12,112 bases of DNA from assembly GCA_022600695.1 (NCBI GenBank), contig JAHZJY010000206.1:1-12112 (forward strand). The letters run 5' to 3'. Of this stretch, positions 5,362 to 12,112 are shown piece after piece. How positions within the stretch are numbered: position 1 is the stretch's first letter; every line of letters starts with the position of its first letter. Source of the stretch: Actinomycetes bacterium (GTDB lineage Bacteria; Actinomycetota; Actinomycetes; Mycobacteriales; Mycobacteriaceae). The position numbers were made by a program, and so were the translations under genes. Under the pieces are notes generated by a model. That model had not been told where the DNA came from, made no database searches, and saw only the letters and a program-made list of their open reading frames with translations.

Positions 5362-6119
5362 GGGATGTCGACGACCTCCCCCGCGACCACCGCGCGCACC
5401 GGTCCGTCGAATTCGGCCGCGGCCTCGTTGATCACGTCCTCGCGGGACGTCCACGGCGGGATGTGAGTCAGTAGGAGTTCGCCTACCCCGGCACGTTGGG
5501 CGGCCTGACCCGCTTCCGTTCCCGAAAGATGCAGGTGCGGCGGCCGATCCGGTGAGTCGGTCCAGGACGCCTCACACAGGAAGATATCCGCATCGCGAGC
5601 CAGCTCGACCAGCGCCTCGCACGCCCCGGTATCGCCGCTGTAGACCAGCGTCGCGCCTTCAGGATCGGTGATTCTCAACCCGAACGACTCGACCGGATGC
5701 GTCACCAGCCGGGGCAACACGGTCAGCCCGCCGAGTCGGACCGGCTCCCCGTCGCTCCAGCTGCGCACGTCGAAGATATCGGTGAAATCATCGAAATCCC
5801 CACCCGACGGTGCCGATGCCGCCGCCAACCGGGTCCAGGTGTCGCTGGGGCCGTACATGATTCCGCGTTCGGTCGCCGGGACCGGGTGGTACCGCCGCCA
5901 GACGAACAGCCCGGGCAGATCAAGGCAGTGGTCGGCATGCAGGTGGGACAACAGCACGTGAACCTTGTTGGGATCGGCATGGCCCTGCAGCGCCCCGAGC
6001 ACTCCCCCGCCGAAGTCGATGACCAGTGGCGGGGTGTCGTGGGCGGTCAGCAGATATCCCGACGCCGGCGAATCAGGCCCGCCGACGCTGCCCGAGCACC
6101 CCAGGACCGTCAGTCGCAC
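5352..6119 (-). CDS. metallo-beta-lactamase-fold cyclic-nucleotide phosphodiesterase (Rv1339 ortholog)
   Basis: 255 aa from GTG 6119. The Zn-binding motif SHLHADH (58-64) is complete. It is followed by His141 (THP), Asp163 in YSGDT (160-164), HLHLSG (195-200) and His219 in LTHIPPW (217-223). This is the ligand layout of the RNase Z/phosphodiesterase branch of the MBL fold. The M. tuberculosis homologue Rv1339 has been reported as an atypical class II 3',5'-cAMP phosphodiesterase whose expression lowers cAMP and alters tolerance to cell-wall antibiotics. I assign that role by similarity. The gene lies 50 bp after murI, and that gap carries a candidate -10 box and a 12-bp palindrome, so it may be read both from the operon and alone. 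In M. tuberculosis it abuts rph; here it is followed by the convergent WS/DGAT gene. Confidence 0.9.
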   Translation of the reverse strand: MRLTVLGCSGSVGGPDSPASGYLLTAHDTPPLVIDFGGGVLGALQGHADPNKVHVLLSHLHADHCLDLPGLFVWRRYHPVPATERGIMYGPSDTWTRLAAASAPSGGDFDDFTDIFDVRSWSDGEPVRLGGLTVLPRLVTHPVESFGLRITDPEGATLVYSGDTGACEALVELARDADIFLCEASWTDSPDRPPHLHLSGTEAGQAAQRAGVGELLLTHIPPWTSREDVINEAAAEFDGPVRAVVAGEVVDIPAG

Positions 6120-6122
6120 ATC

Positions 6123-6134
6123 GGCAAGCTTGCC
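6123..6134. promoter_or_regulatory. perfect 12-bp palindrome before the phosphodiesterase gene
   Basis: GGCAAGCTTGCC is fully self-complementary. It starts directly after the candidate -10 hexamer (6140-6135, minus strand) and covers the predicted transcription start, 3 bp before the GTG start codon. The position suits a repressor site, or a 5' hairpin in the readthrough murI transcript. Confidence 0.4.
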
Positions 6135-6140
6135 ACGTTA
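6135..6140 (-). promoter_or_regulatory. candidate internal -10 element for the phosphodiesterase gene
   Basis: TAACGT on the minus strand fits TANNNT. Six to seven nt downstream places the start near 6128, giving a 5' leader of about 9 nt before GTG 6119. It is the only hexamer of this form in the 50-bp murI-phosphodiesterase gap that I noticed. Confidence 0.35.
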
Positions 6141-6169
6141 CGGGTGGGGAAACTGGTGCTTTCCACGCG

Positions 6170-6991
6170 TCAGGCTGACGGGCTGGGGCTGTGCACCCCG
6201 GTGACGACCGGGCCGAGGAACCGCGCCGCCAGGGCGGTGAACGCCTCCGGGTCACCGGTCGCCTCGAATATCCGCGCCGGCGCCGGCACCGCCCGGTTCT
6301 CCGGGTGCGGACGCAGCAGGTCGCGTTCGGTGAGCACTCGCAGCAGATCCTTGGCCGTTTCCTCCGCGCTGGACACCAGGGTGACGGACTCGCCCATCAC
6401 CAGTTGGATCACCCCGGACAGCAGCGGGTAGTGCGTACAGCCCAGGACCAGGGTGTCGACCTCGGCCCGCTGCAGCGGTTCCAGGTAGCCCTCGGCCAGG
6501 CCCAGCACCTGCCGCCCGCTGGTGACCCCGCGTTCCACGAAATCGACGAAACGCGGGCAGGCCACCGCGGTCACCTCGACGTCGCGGGCCGCGGCGAAAG
6601 CGTCCTGATAGGCGTGTGAGGAGATGGTGGCCCGGGTGCCGATGACGCCGATGTGCCCGGTGCGGGTGGTCGCCACCGCACGCCGGACCGCCGGCAGGAC
6701 CACCTCGACGACGGGCACGTCGTAGCGTTCCCGGGCGTCGCGCAGGCAGGCCGCCGACGCGGTGTTGCATGCGATGACCAGGGCCTTGACCCCGCGATCG
6801 ACCAGATCGTCGCCGATGGCCAGGGCGTGCGCGCGAACCTCGGGGATGCTCAGCGGGCCGTACGGCCCGTGCGCGGTGTCACCGACATAGATGACGTCCT
6901 CGTCGGGCAGTTGGTCGATGATCGACCGGGCCACCGTCAACCCGCCGACACCGGAGTCGAAGATGCCGATCGGCGCGTCGAGGGCGCTCAC
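6170..6991 (-). CDS. murI: glutamate racemase MurI (Rv1338 ortholog)
   Basis: 273 aa from GTG 6991. It interconverts L- and D-glutamate in the cytoplasm, supplying D-Glu for peptidoglycan. The signature residues are present: [10 protein letters not shown] (11-20) with Asp12 and Ser13; [10 protein letters not shown] (36-45); the first catalytic Cys75 in VIACNTASA (72-80); and the second catalytic Cys185 in GCTHYPLL (184-191) with His187. The frame stays open far upstream, but that stretch overlaps the rhomboid gene in another phase. The GTG gives the standard length and overlaps the rhomboid stop in a GTGA, consistent with translational coupling. No separate promoter is apparent, so it should be transcribed from the rhomboid promoter. 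Confidence 0.97.
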   Translation of the reverse strand: MSALDAPIGIFDSGVGGLTVARSIIDQLPDEDVIYVGDTAHGPYGPLSIPEVRAHALAIGDDLVDRGVKALVIACNTASAACLRDARERYDVPVVEVVLPAVRRAVATTRTGHIGVIGTRATISSHAYQDAFAAARDVEVTAVACPRFVDFVERGVTSGRQVLGLAEGYLEPLQRAEVDTLVLGCTHYPLLSGVIQLVMGESVTLVSSAEETAKDLLRVLTERDLLRPHPENRAVPAPARIFEATGDPEAFTALAARFLGPVVTGVHSPSPSA

Positions 6992-7635
6992 GCCGCCGGC
7001 CCGGGCAGCCGGCCGGTCTTGCGGCGCTGCCGGGCGTCGCGCTCCGGACCGGACAGCCAGTAGGCGGCCAGCACGCCGGCGATCGCCCCGCACAGGTGGC
7101 CCTGCCAGGAAACCCCGCCGCAGCGATCCAGCACCGGCACCGCCCCCCACAGGATGCCGCCGTAGACGACCAGTACCACCAGGCCGGTGACGATCCACCA
7201 GATGTGCCGGGTCAGCCAGCCGAACACCAGCAGGAAGGCGAGCCAGCCGAAGATCAGACCGGAGGCGCCGATGTGGATGGTCTGCATGCGGCAACTGCCG
7301 ATATCGCCGATCAGCCAGGTTCCGAGGCCGCCGAGAATCCAGATGATCGCCGTCGCCCAGACGAACCGGGACATCCCGGCCAGCGTCACCAGAAAACCCA
7401 GCACCAGGGCGGGAACGGTATTGGCCAGCAGGTGCGCCCAGTCGGCGTGCAGCAGGGGCGCGAAGAGGACGCCCTTGAGCCCGTCGGTGTCCAGCGGCCG
7501 GATCCCGTTGCGGTCCAGCGAATGCCCGCTGAGTTGGTCGACGATCTCGATCAGGTAGAGCAGGGCGACGAAGGTCAACATCGTCGCGCCGCCGACCTTC
7601 CACGCCGGCAATTTGGCGGGCGGGGCTTCGGTCAT
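6988..7635 (-). CDS. rhomboid-family intramembrane serine protease (Rv1337 ortholog)
   Basis: 215 aa. Rhomboids cleave membrane proteins within or near transmembrane segments using a Ser-His dyad. The nucleophile Ser125 lies in GASGLIFG (123-130), the catalytic His180 in [11 protein letters not shown] (177-187), and [10 protein letters not shown] (63-72) supplies the His/Asn pair around the oxyanion hole. About six hydrophobic helices are visible: 17-35, 68-87, 91-111, 123-139, 146-167 and 178-194. A basic cytoplasmic tail ([11 protein letters not shown]) follows. The ATG at 7635 is supported by TAACCT exactly at -12 to -7. It heads the rhomboid-murI-phosphodiesterase unit and overlaps murI by 4 nt. 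In M. tuberculosis cysM, cysO and mec lie directly upstream; here the P1-family hydrolase gene lies 92 bp upstream. Confidence 0.94.
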   Translation of the reverse strand: MTEAPPAKLPAWKVGGATMLTFVALLYLIEIVDQLSGHSLDRNGIRPLDTDGLKGVLFAPLLHADWAHLLANTVPALVLGFLVTLAGMSRFVWATAIIWILGGLGTWLIGDIGSCRMQTIHIGASGLIFGWLAFLLVFGWLTRHIWWIVTGLVVLVVYGGILWGAVPVLDRCGGVSWQGHLCGAIAGVLAAYWLSGPERDARQRRKTGRLPGPAA

Positions 7636-7641
7636 GAGCCC

Positions 7642-7647
7642 AGGTTA
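7642..7647 (-). promoter_or_regulatory. -10 element of the rhomboid-murI unit, leaderless arrangement
   Basis: On the minus strand TAACCT is followed by the 6-nt spacer gggctc and then ATG (7635), placing the box at -12 to -7 and the predicted transcription start on the A of ATG. Confidence 0.55.
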
Positions 7648-7680
7648 CCGCCCCGATAGCCTGCCCGAACGTGCGCAAAA

Positions 7681-7726
7681 CGCCCGCGCGGGCGGCATGT
7701 CGCGGTACCGACATGCACGCCCGCGC
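7681..7726 (-). terminator. strong hairpin after the P1-family gene, probable intrinsic terminator
   Basis: Arms 7686-7702 and 7709-7726 pair over 17 bp with one bulged base (A7717) around the 6-nt loop cggtac. The structure starts 2 nt beyond the stop codon of the clpS-DUF2017-P1 operon. On the minus strand it is followed within 10 nt by TTTT (complement of aaaa 7677-7680). The distal arm also belongs to a 14-bp self-palindrome (7681-7694), so two exclusive folds exist. Confidence 0.6.
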
Positions 7727-7727
7727 C

Positions 7728-8780
7728 CTAAGCCCCGCCGAAAATGCCGCGGTAGGTCGGGATCCCGGCCACCGGCTCGGCGGCCAGCACCCCGGCCAGC
7801 ACCGCCCGGGCCAGGCAGTCGGCCGCCGCCGCCCCCACCGCGGTGACCAACGCGGTCTCCGGCAGCATCGCCACCGGGGTGTCCGGTGACGGAGCCACCT
7901 CGACCGCGCCGGTGGCGAGCACGAACACGGTGTCACCGTCCAGGGGGGTGTGCGCCGGCCGGATCATCCGGGCCAGCCCGTCCTGCGCCGCGACCGCGAC
8001 CCGCCGGCAGCCCGCCGGGCTGAGCGCAGCGTCGGTGGCGATCACCGCAATGGTGGTGTTCAGCGGACTGCGACTGCGATGCAGGGCCGCATACTCAGCG
8101 ATCTGATCGACCGACGGCGGGTGCAGTCCGAACTCGGCGGCCAAGTCCGGCATCCACGGCCACCCGGTCGCGGGGTCGAACACCTCACCGGCCGAGTTCA
8201 CCACCACGATCGCACCGACCGTGACCCCCGAGTCCAGCACCGCCGAGGCGGTACCGACCCCACCCTTGAGCACACCGGCGCGGGCACCCGTACCGGCACC
8301 GACACAGCCGACGGCCACCTCGGAACCGGCGGCGTGGGCGGCGGCGGCATAGCCGAATGCCGCGGTCGGCCTGTTCGACCAGGCGCCGACTGGCAGATCG
8401 AAGATCACCGCGGCGGGCACGATCGGGACCGTCCCGCCGGTCATCTGCACGCCGCGGCCACGCTCCTCCAGCCAGGTCATGACGCCCTCGGCGGCCGCCA
8501 GGCCGAACGCGCTGCCGCCGCTGAGCACGACCGCGTCCACATGCCGCACGCTGTTGGACGGATCCAGCAGGTCGGTCTCCCGGGTACCGGGCGCCCCGCC
8601 GCGAACGTCGACCGCCCCGACGGTGCCCGGCGGGGCGACGACGACGGTTGTCCCGCAGGCCCATCCGGTCCCCGGCGAGGACGGGTCCCCCACCGTGGCG
8701 TCGTCGTCACAGCGGTGATGGTGGCCAACTGCGATCCCGCCGACGTCGGAGATCGAACCGAGTGCGCGGGCGGCGGTCAC
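7728..8780 (-). CDS. P1-family (DmpA/NylC-like) autoprocessing aminopeptidase/amidohydrolase (Rv1333 ortholog)
   Basis: 350 aa from GTG 8780, which overlaps the DUF2017 stop as GTGA. The family is N-terminal-nucleophile hydrolases that cut themselves into two chains. The self-cleavage site is visible as SPLNTTIAV (238-246), with cleavage expected between Asn241 and Thr242 so that Thr242 becomes the nucleophile. As I recall for nylon oligomer hydrolase NylC, Lys, Asn, Thr and an Asp-x-Asp pair form the active site. The counterparts here are Lys172 (LKGGVGTAS), Asn195 (VVNS), Thr242, and Asp281/Asp283 (LDGDTVF). The Thr-to-Asp distance of 39 residues matches NylC numbering. SGGSAFGL (87-94) is also typical. 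The substrate is unknown; DmpA relatives release N-terminal D- or L-residues. It is third in the clpS operon and followed by a hairpin. Confidence 0.92.
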   Translation of the reverse strand: MTAARALGSISDVGGIAVGHHHRCDDDATVGDPSSPGTGWACGTTVVVAPPGTVGAVDVRGGAPGTRETDLLDPSNSVRHVDAVVLSGGSAFGLAAAEGVMTWLEERGRGVQMTGGTVPIVPAAVIFDLPVGAWSNRPTAAFGYAAAAHAAGSEVAVGCVGAGTGARAGVLKGGVGTASAVLDSGVTVGAIVVVNSAGEVFDPATGWPWMPDLAAEFGLHPPSVDQIAEYAALHRSRSPLNTTIAVIATDAALSPAGCRRVAVAAQDGLARMIRPAHTPLDGDTVFVLATGAVEVAPSPDTPVAMLPETALVTAVGAAAADCLARAVLAGVLAAEPVAGIPTYRGIFGGA

Positions 8781-9355
8781 CTGATGGGTTTGCCCATCAG
8801 GCCCAGCACCAGATACTCCTGCAGCACCGTCAGCCAGTGGTACACCTCCAGGTGCGCGGCCATCGGATGCCCGGGGGGCAGTCGGTCCGGTGAATCCGGG
8901 CCGATCTGCAGGATGGTGCCCAAAGCCAGCCTGATGTCGTTGACCGCCGAGATCCAGATGTTGGCGTCCTCCTCGGTCAGCTCCAGCCGGCCGCCGCCAT
9001 CCGGAATGGTGTCGACGAGCCGTTGCGCGGCAGCGACTTTCGCGTCGATGATCCGCGGCTCATGCAGGCTGCGCAGGGCGTCGTTGGAGGCGGCGGAATC
9101 GGCAACTTGGCCGCGTTGATCTCGCACGAAATCCGGCAGCAGCCGCCGTACCGTCGCGTCCTGCGGCGGGGCGGAATGTCCGATGCGGATACCGGTGATC
9201 TGTTCGAGCGGATCCGACGGCGCCGCCGACTGCCGGTCGCCGAGCATCTGCTGCACCGAGGTCGCCATATTTCTCAGCAGGGCCGCCTCGTGCGGTTCCA
9301 ACGCCGAGACGAATCGGAGCCCGTCGGCGGCGTCCACCCGCTTCCACTTACGCAC
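8777..9355 (-). CDS. DUF2017 protein (Rv1332 ortholog)
   Basis: 192 aa from GTG 9355. The open frame extends 44 codons further upstream into clpS. The VRKWKRV start aligns with the mycobacterial family and avoids overlapping clpS, which ends 22 nt upstream. Recognisable segments are LEPHEAALLRNM (19-30), DPLEQITGI (48-56), the DATVRRLLPDF stretch (about 65-75) and a helical C-terminal half ending YHWLTVLQEYLVLGLMG. The protein is soluble and mainly helical; I see no catalytic motif. DUF2017 genes accompany clpS widely in actinobacteria and are sometimes described as possible regulators, which I cannot confirm. It lies between clpS and the P1-family hydrolase and overlaps the latter by 4 nt. 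Confidence 0.9.
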   Translation of the reverse strand: MRKWKRVDAADGLRFVSALEPHEAALLRNMATSVQQMLGDRQSAAPSDPLEQITGIRIGHSAPPQDATVRRLLPDFVRDQRGQVADSAASNDALRSLHEPRIIDAKVAAAQRLVDTIPDGGGRLELTEEDANIWISAVNDIRLALGTILQIGPDSPDRLPPGHPMAAHLEVYHWLTVLQEYLVLGLMGKPIR

Positions 9356-9377
9356 GATGTGGTGTCCGCGCTCGCGC

Positions 9378-9683
9378 TCAGCGATCCTGCGCCATGGTGG
9401 CCCACAACCCCGCCGAATGCAGTTTGGTGACGTCGACCTCCATCGACTCCCGGCTGCCGGCTGAGACCACCGCCTTACCGTCCTCATGGACCTGCATCAT
9501 CAGCTTGGTGGCATGCGGCTCGCTGTAGCCGAAGAGCTTCTGGAAGACGAACGTCACATAGTTCATGAGATTGACCGGATCGTCCCAGACGATCGTCACC
9601 CATGGTGCATCAATGGCTTCGGATATGTCCGTCTCGCGAAGCCCCCCGGTCCCGGGCCGGGTCGGTGCTGATGGCGCGCTCAT
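9378..9683 (-). CDS. clpS: ClpS, N-degron adaptor of the Clp protease (Rv1331 ortholog)
   Basis: 101 aa. ClpS binds proteins with destabilising N-terminal residues and hands them to ClpC/ClpA-ClpP. A flexible 27-residue N-terminal arm precedes the core [17 protein letters not shown] (27-43), [16 protein letters not shown] (47-62) and [10 protein letters not shown] (64-73). The acidic pair Asp34/Asp35, Met40 and His66 are the expected parts of the N-end binding pocket. The C-terminal segment [19 protein letters not shown] is the usual actinobacterial form. The ATG at 9683 is supported by the promoter box 7 nt upstream. It is first in the operon clpS-DUF2017-P1 hydrolase and divergent from pncB. 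Confidence 0.96.
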   Translation of the reverse strand: MSAPSAPTRPGTGGLRETDISEAIDAPWVTIVWDDPVNLMNYVTFVFQKLFGYSEPHATKLMMQVHEDGKAVVSAGSRESMEVDVTKLHSAGLWATMAQDR

Positions 9684-9690
9684 GGGATTC

Positions 9691-9696
9691 AGGATA
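9691..9696 (-). promoter_or_regulatory. -10 element of the clpS operon
   Basis: TATCCT on the minus strand is followed by 7 nt (gaatccc) and ATG 9683. This is at or within a base of leaderless spacing. It lies back to back with the pncB box 41 bp away, in a 66-bp divergent intergenic region. Confidence 0.5.
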
Positions 9697-9737
9697 GCGA
9701 GCCACCGGCAATCTCCGCTGCCTCGACGCCAAGCCGC

Positions 9738-9743
9738 TACGGT
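9738..9743 (+). promoter_or_regulatory. -10 element of pncB, leaderless arrangement
   Basis: TACGGT, the 6-nt spacer tgccgg, then ATG 9750. The box sits exactly at -12 to -7, predicting a transcript that begins with the start codon. No Shine-Dalgarno sequence is visible. Confidence 0.55.
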
Positions 9744-9749
9744 TGCCGG

Positions 9750-11063
9750 ATGACTGGGGTTACCCCTCCGGCGCTGCTGACCGACAAATACGAGCTGACC
9801 ATGCTCTCGGCGGCGCTACGCGACGGCACCGCGAGTCGGCGGACGACTTTCGAGGTGTTCGCCCGCCGACTGCCCGAAGGCCGCCGCTACGGGGTGCTCG
9901 CCGGAACCGGACGGTTTCTGGAGCACGTGCCCGAATTCCGGTTCGGGGAGGTTGCACTGGCGGCGGTCGCGGACTTCCTGGACCGGGCGGCGCTGGATTA
10001 TCTGGCCGACTTCCGGTTCCGCGGCGATATCGACGGCTATGCCGAGGGGGAGCTGTATTTCCCGGGTTCGCCGGTGCTGTCGGTCACCGGAACATTCGCC
10101 GAGTGCGTGGTGCTCGAGACGCTGGTGCTGTCGATCCTCAACCACGACAGCGCGGTGGCCTCGGCGGCCGCCCGGATGGTCAGCGCCGCCGCCGGCCGGC
10201 CGGTGATCGATATGGGTTCCCGGCGCACTCACGAGCGGGCCGCCGTCGCCGCCGCCCGAGCCGCCTACCTCGCGGGGTTCAGCGGCACCTCCAACCTGGA
10301 GGCCGGCCGCCGCTACGGGGTGCCGGCGATGGGTACCTCGGCACACGCGTTCACCATGCTGCACACCACGGCCGGCGGGTCGGATACCGACGACTGGGAG
10401 CGGGCGGCGTTCCGGGCCCAGGTCGCCGCGCTCGGAGTGACCACGACGCTGCTGGTCGACACCTACGACGTACGCAGCGGGGTGGCCAACGCGATCTCGG
10501 TGGCCGGAACACGGCTCGGCGCGGTACGCATCGACTCCGGAGACCTGGGGGTGCTGGCCCGGCAGGTGCGTGAGCAGCTCGACGAACTCGGCGCCGTCGA
10601 CACCGGGATCGTGGTGTCCGGCGACCTCGACGAATACGCCATCGCGGCGTTGCGCGCCGAACCCGTCGACACCTACGGGGTCGGCACATCGGTGGTCACC
10701 GGGTCCGGCGCCCCCACCGCCGGCATGGTCTACAAACTGGTGGAGGTCGACGGTCTGCCGGTGCGCAAACGCAGCAGCCACAAGGAGTCGCACGGCGGCC
10801 GAAAGGCTGCGCTGCGGATCGCCCGACCGTCCGGGACGGTGACCGAAGAGCTGGTCCACGTGGTCGGGGCCCGCCCCGAAACCGGCGACCCGGCACGGGA
10901 GTTGACCAGGCCGCTGATGCGGGCCGGCGAACTGCTGGCACCCCCTGATCTGCGCGCCGCCCGCGAGCTCGTCGCCGCCGGTCTGCGCAGCCTGCCCTGG
11001 GAGGGCCTGGCGCTGTCCCGAGGCGAGCCGGCCATCCCCACCCGGCAGGTCCCGGCCTCGTGA
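9750..11063 (+). CDS. pncB: nicotinate phosphoribosyltransferase (Rv1330c ortholog)
   Basis: 437 aa. It makes nicotinate mononucleotide from nicotinate and PRPP, the entry step of NAD salvage (Preiss-Handler pathway), coupled to ATP hydrolysis through a phosphohistidine. N-terminal [10 protein letters not shown] (9-18) contacts substrate. [10 protein letters not shown] (154-163), [12 protein letters not shown] (179-190) and the phosphorylated His199 in MGTSAHAF (194-201) are diagnostic. LVDTYD (235-240), RIDSGDL (260-266) and the later [10 protein letters not shown] loop bind the phosphoribosyl group. Length agrees with mycobacterial PncB1. ATG 9750 is set by the leaderless promoter box. The gene ends in a TGA that overlaps the dinG GTG, so pncB and dinG are probably one unit, in the same order as the M. 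tuberculosis pair. Confidence 0.96.
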   Translation: MTGVTPPALLTDKYELTMLSAALRDGTASRRTTFEVFARRLPEGRRYGVLAGTGRFLEHVPEFRFGEVALAAVADFLDRAALDYLADFRFRGDIDGYAEGELYFPGSPVLSVTGTFAECVVLETLVLSILNHDSAVASAAARMVSAAAGRPVIDMGSRRTHERAAVAAARAAYLAGFSGTSNLEAGRRYGVPAMGTSAHAFTMLHTTAGGSDTDDWERAAFRAQVAALGVTTTLLVDTYDVRSGVANAISVAGTRLGAVRIDSGDLGVLARQVREQLDELGAVDTGIVVSGDLDEYAIAALRAEPVDTYGVGTSVVTGSGAPTAGMVYKLVEVDGLPVRKRSSHKESHGGRKAALRIARPSGTVTEELVHVVGARPETGDPARELTRPLMRAGELLAPPDLRAARELVAAGLRSLPWEGLALSRGEPAIPTRQVPAS

Positions 11064-12112
11064 GCGACGTGCCGCCGGCGGCGGGCCTCCTGGACCGTGC
11101 GGTGACCGCACTCGGCGGAGCGCAGCGGCCGGGTCAGGTACAGATGGCCGACGCGGTGGCCCGCGCGTTCACGACCGGTGAGCATCTGGCCGTGCAGGCC
11201 GGCACCGGAACCGGTAAGTCGCTGGCCTACCTGGTACCGGCCATCGCCCGCGCGGTAACCGACGATGCGCCGGTGGTGGTGTCCACGGCCACCATCGCGC
11301 TGCAACGTCAGCTCGTCGACCGCGACCTGCCCCGGCTGGCCGAAGCGCTGGCCGACTCACTCCCCCGCCGGCCGACCTTCGCACTACTCAAAGGCCGACG
11401 AAACTATCTGTGCCTGAATAAGATTCACGGCGGGTCCGATACCGGCGACGATGCCGGGCAGGAAGAGCTCTTCACCCCCACCAGCACACTGGGTCGCGAT
11501 GTGCGAAGGATCACCGAGTGGGCCTCCGATACCGAGACCGGGGATCGCGACGACCTTCGCCCCGGGGTGCCGGAACGGTCGTGGGCACAGGTCAGCGTCT
11601 CGGCGCGGGAGTGCCTGGGTCCGGCACGATGCCCCTACGCCGCGGACTGCTTCGCCGAGAAGGCCCGCGCCGAGGCGGGGCGGGCCGATATCGTGGTGAC
11701 CAACCACGCGCTGCTGGCGATCGACGCCATCGCCGAGGCGGAGGTGCTTCCCGAACACGAGTTCCTCATCGTCGACGAGGCGCATGAACTCACCGACCGG
11801 GTGACTTCGGTGGCCACCGGCGAGCTCACCGGCGGTCCGCTGGGCGTCACGGTGCGCCGGACCGGCCGGCTGGTGGGCCCGGAACTGACCGAGCGACTGG
11901 ATGCGGCGGTCGCCACCTTCACCTCCGCGATCCACGACGCCCAGCCCGGCCGCATCGACTTCCTCGATGATGAACTCCGGACCTACCTGACCGCGCTGCG
12001 GGATGCCGCGGCGGCCGCCCGTTCGGCCATCAACCCGGCGCCCGGGGACCCGAAGGCCGCCGCCGCCCGCGCCGAGTCCGTCGCCGCGCTCAGCGAGATC
12101 AGCGATACCGCC
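11060..12112 (+). CDS. dinG: DinG-family Fe-S helicase, 5' part only (Rv1329c ortholog)
   Basis: 351 codons from GTG 11060 with no stop before the window ends, so about half of the family's usual ~650-700 aa. The start overlaps the pncB stop (GTGA). DinG is an ATP-dependent 5'-3' superfamily 2 (XPD-like) DNA helicase acting on damaged or structured DNA. Visible motifs are the Q-like region QRPGQVQMADAVARAF (22-37), Walker A QAGTGTGKS (46-54), motif Ia STATIALQRQL (75-85), the four Fe-S cysteines (Cys118, Cys185, Cys191, Cys197), VVTNHALL (212-219), and the DEAH box VDEAHEL (238-244). A helical Ala-rich arch region begins after about 265. The C-terminal helicase motifs lie outside the window. 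Confidence 0.95.
   Translation, partial: MSDVPPAAGLLDRAVTALGGAQRPGQVQMADAVARAFTTGEHLAVQAGTGTGKSLAYLVPAIARAVTDDAPVVVSTATIALQRQLVDRDLPRLAEALADSLPRRPTFALLKGRRNYLCLNKIHGGSDTGDDAGQEELFTPTSTLGRDVRRITEWASDTETGDRDDLRPGVPERSWAQVSVSARECLGPARCPYAADCFAEKARAEAGRADIVVTNHALLAIDAIAEAEVLPEHEFLIVDEAHELTDRVTSVATGELTGGPLGVTVRRTGRLVGPELTERLDAAVATFTSAIHDAQPGRIDFLDDELRTYLTALRDAAAAARSAINPAPGDPKAAAARAESVAALSEISDTA

Noticed and set aside
6992..7936. Upstream extension of murI
   Set aside because: The open frame continues through the rhomboid gene in another phase; its product there is Arg/Pro-rich, and GTG 6991 gives normal MurI length with a GTGA overlap.
9356..9487. 44-codon upstream extension of the DUF2017 gene into clpS
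   Set aside because: The extra residues are an Arg/Pro-rich shadow of clpS; the VRKWKRV start aligns with the family.
9816..11111. A 431-codon open frame antisense to pncB
   Set aside because: Same GC-driven artefact; pncB motifs on the plus strand are complete.
1..12112. Defence or other new multi-gene system
   Set aside because: Every gene except the exported repeat protein belongs to a recognisable family, and all but the WS/DGAT gene also fit the conserved mycobacterial block; no toxin, nuclease, transposase or NTPase cassette is present.

Overview
The window is high-GC actinobacterial DNA, almost certainly from a non-tuberculous Mycobacterium/Mycolicibacterium. From 1470 to the right edge it carries, in the same relative order, the genes of the M. 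tuberculosis Rv1343c-Rv1329c block, recognised from the protein sequences. Two departures stand out: an acyltransferase gene lies inside the block, and three expected genes (mec, cysO, cysM) are missing from it.

Layout: (1) 1-77, the 5' part of a tRNA-Leu(UAG) on the minus strand, cut by the window edge. (2) 187-1389 (+), an exported protein made largely of ~20-residue repeats, not part of the conserved block. (3) 1470-2203 (+), a pair of small membrane proteins (LprD-like and DUF3817). (4) 2193-3594 (-), rph-rdgB, meeting the DUF3817 gene tail to tail with an 11 bp overlap. (5) 3756-5288 (+), a WS/DGAT-type acyltransferase that separates rph from its usual upstream neighbour. (6) 5352-7635 (-), rhomboid protease - murI - metallo-beta-lactamase-fold phosphodiesterase (Rv1339-like). 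(7) 7728-9683 (-), clpS - DUF2017 - P1-family autoprocessing hydrolase, ending in a strong hairpin. (8) 9750-12112 (+), pncB-dinG; dinG runs off the right edge.

The products are mostly housekeeping: RNA 3'-end maturation (RNase PH), nucleotide-pool sanitation (RdgB), D-glutamate for peptidoglycan (MurI), cAMP turnover (Rv1339-like), N-degron delivery (ClpS), NAD salvage (PncB) and DNA unwinding (DinG). Lipid acylation (WS/DGAT) and the exported repeat protein are the accessory elements.

The clearest non-coding signal is promoter architecture. Four transcription-unit heads (lprD, rph, rhomboid, pncB) have TANNNT exactly at -12 to -7 from the start codon, and clpS has it one base further away. 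This is the signature of leaderless mycobacterial transcripts. Two promoters also carry perfect palindromes: 14 bp over the lprD -10 element and 12 bp just downstream of a -10 element before the phosphodiesterase gene. I saw no CRISPR array, insertion sequence or phage gene. The window does not show a clear new multi-gene system; the repeat protein, the palindromic operators and the rearranged conserved block are the leads.
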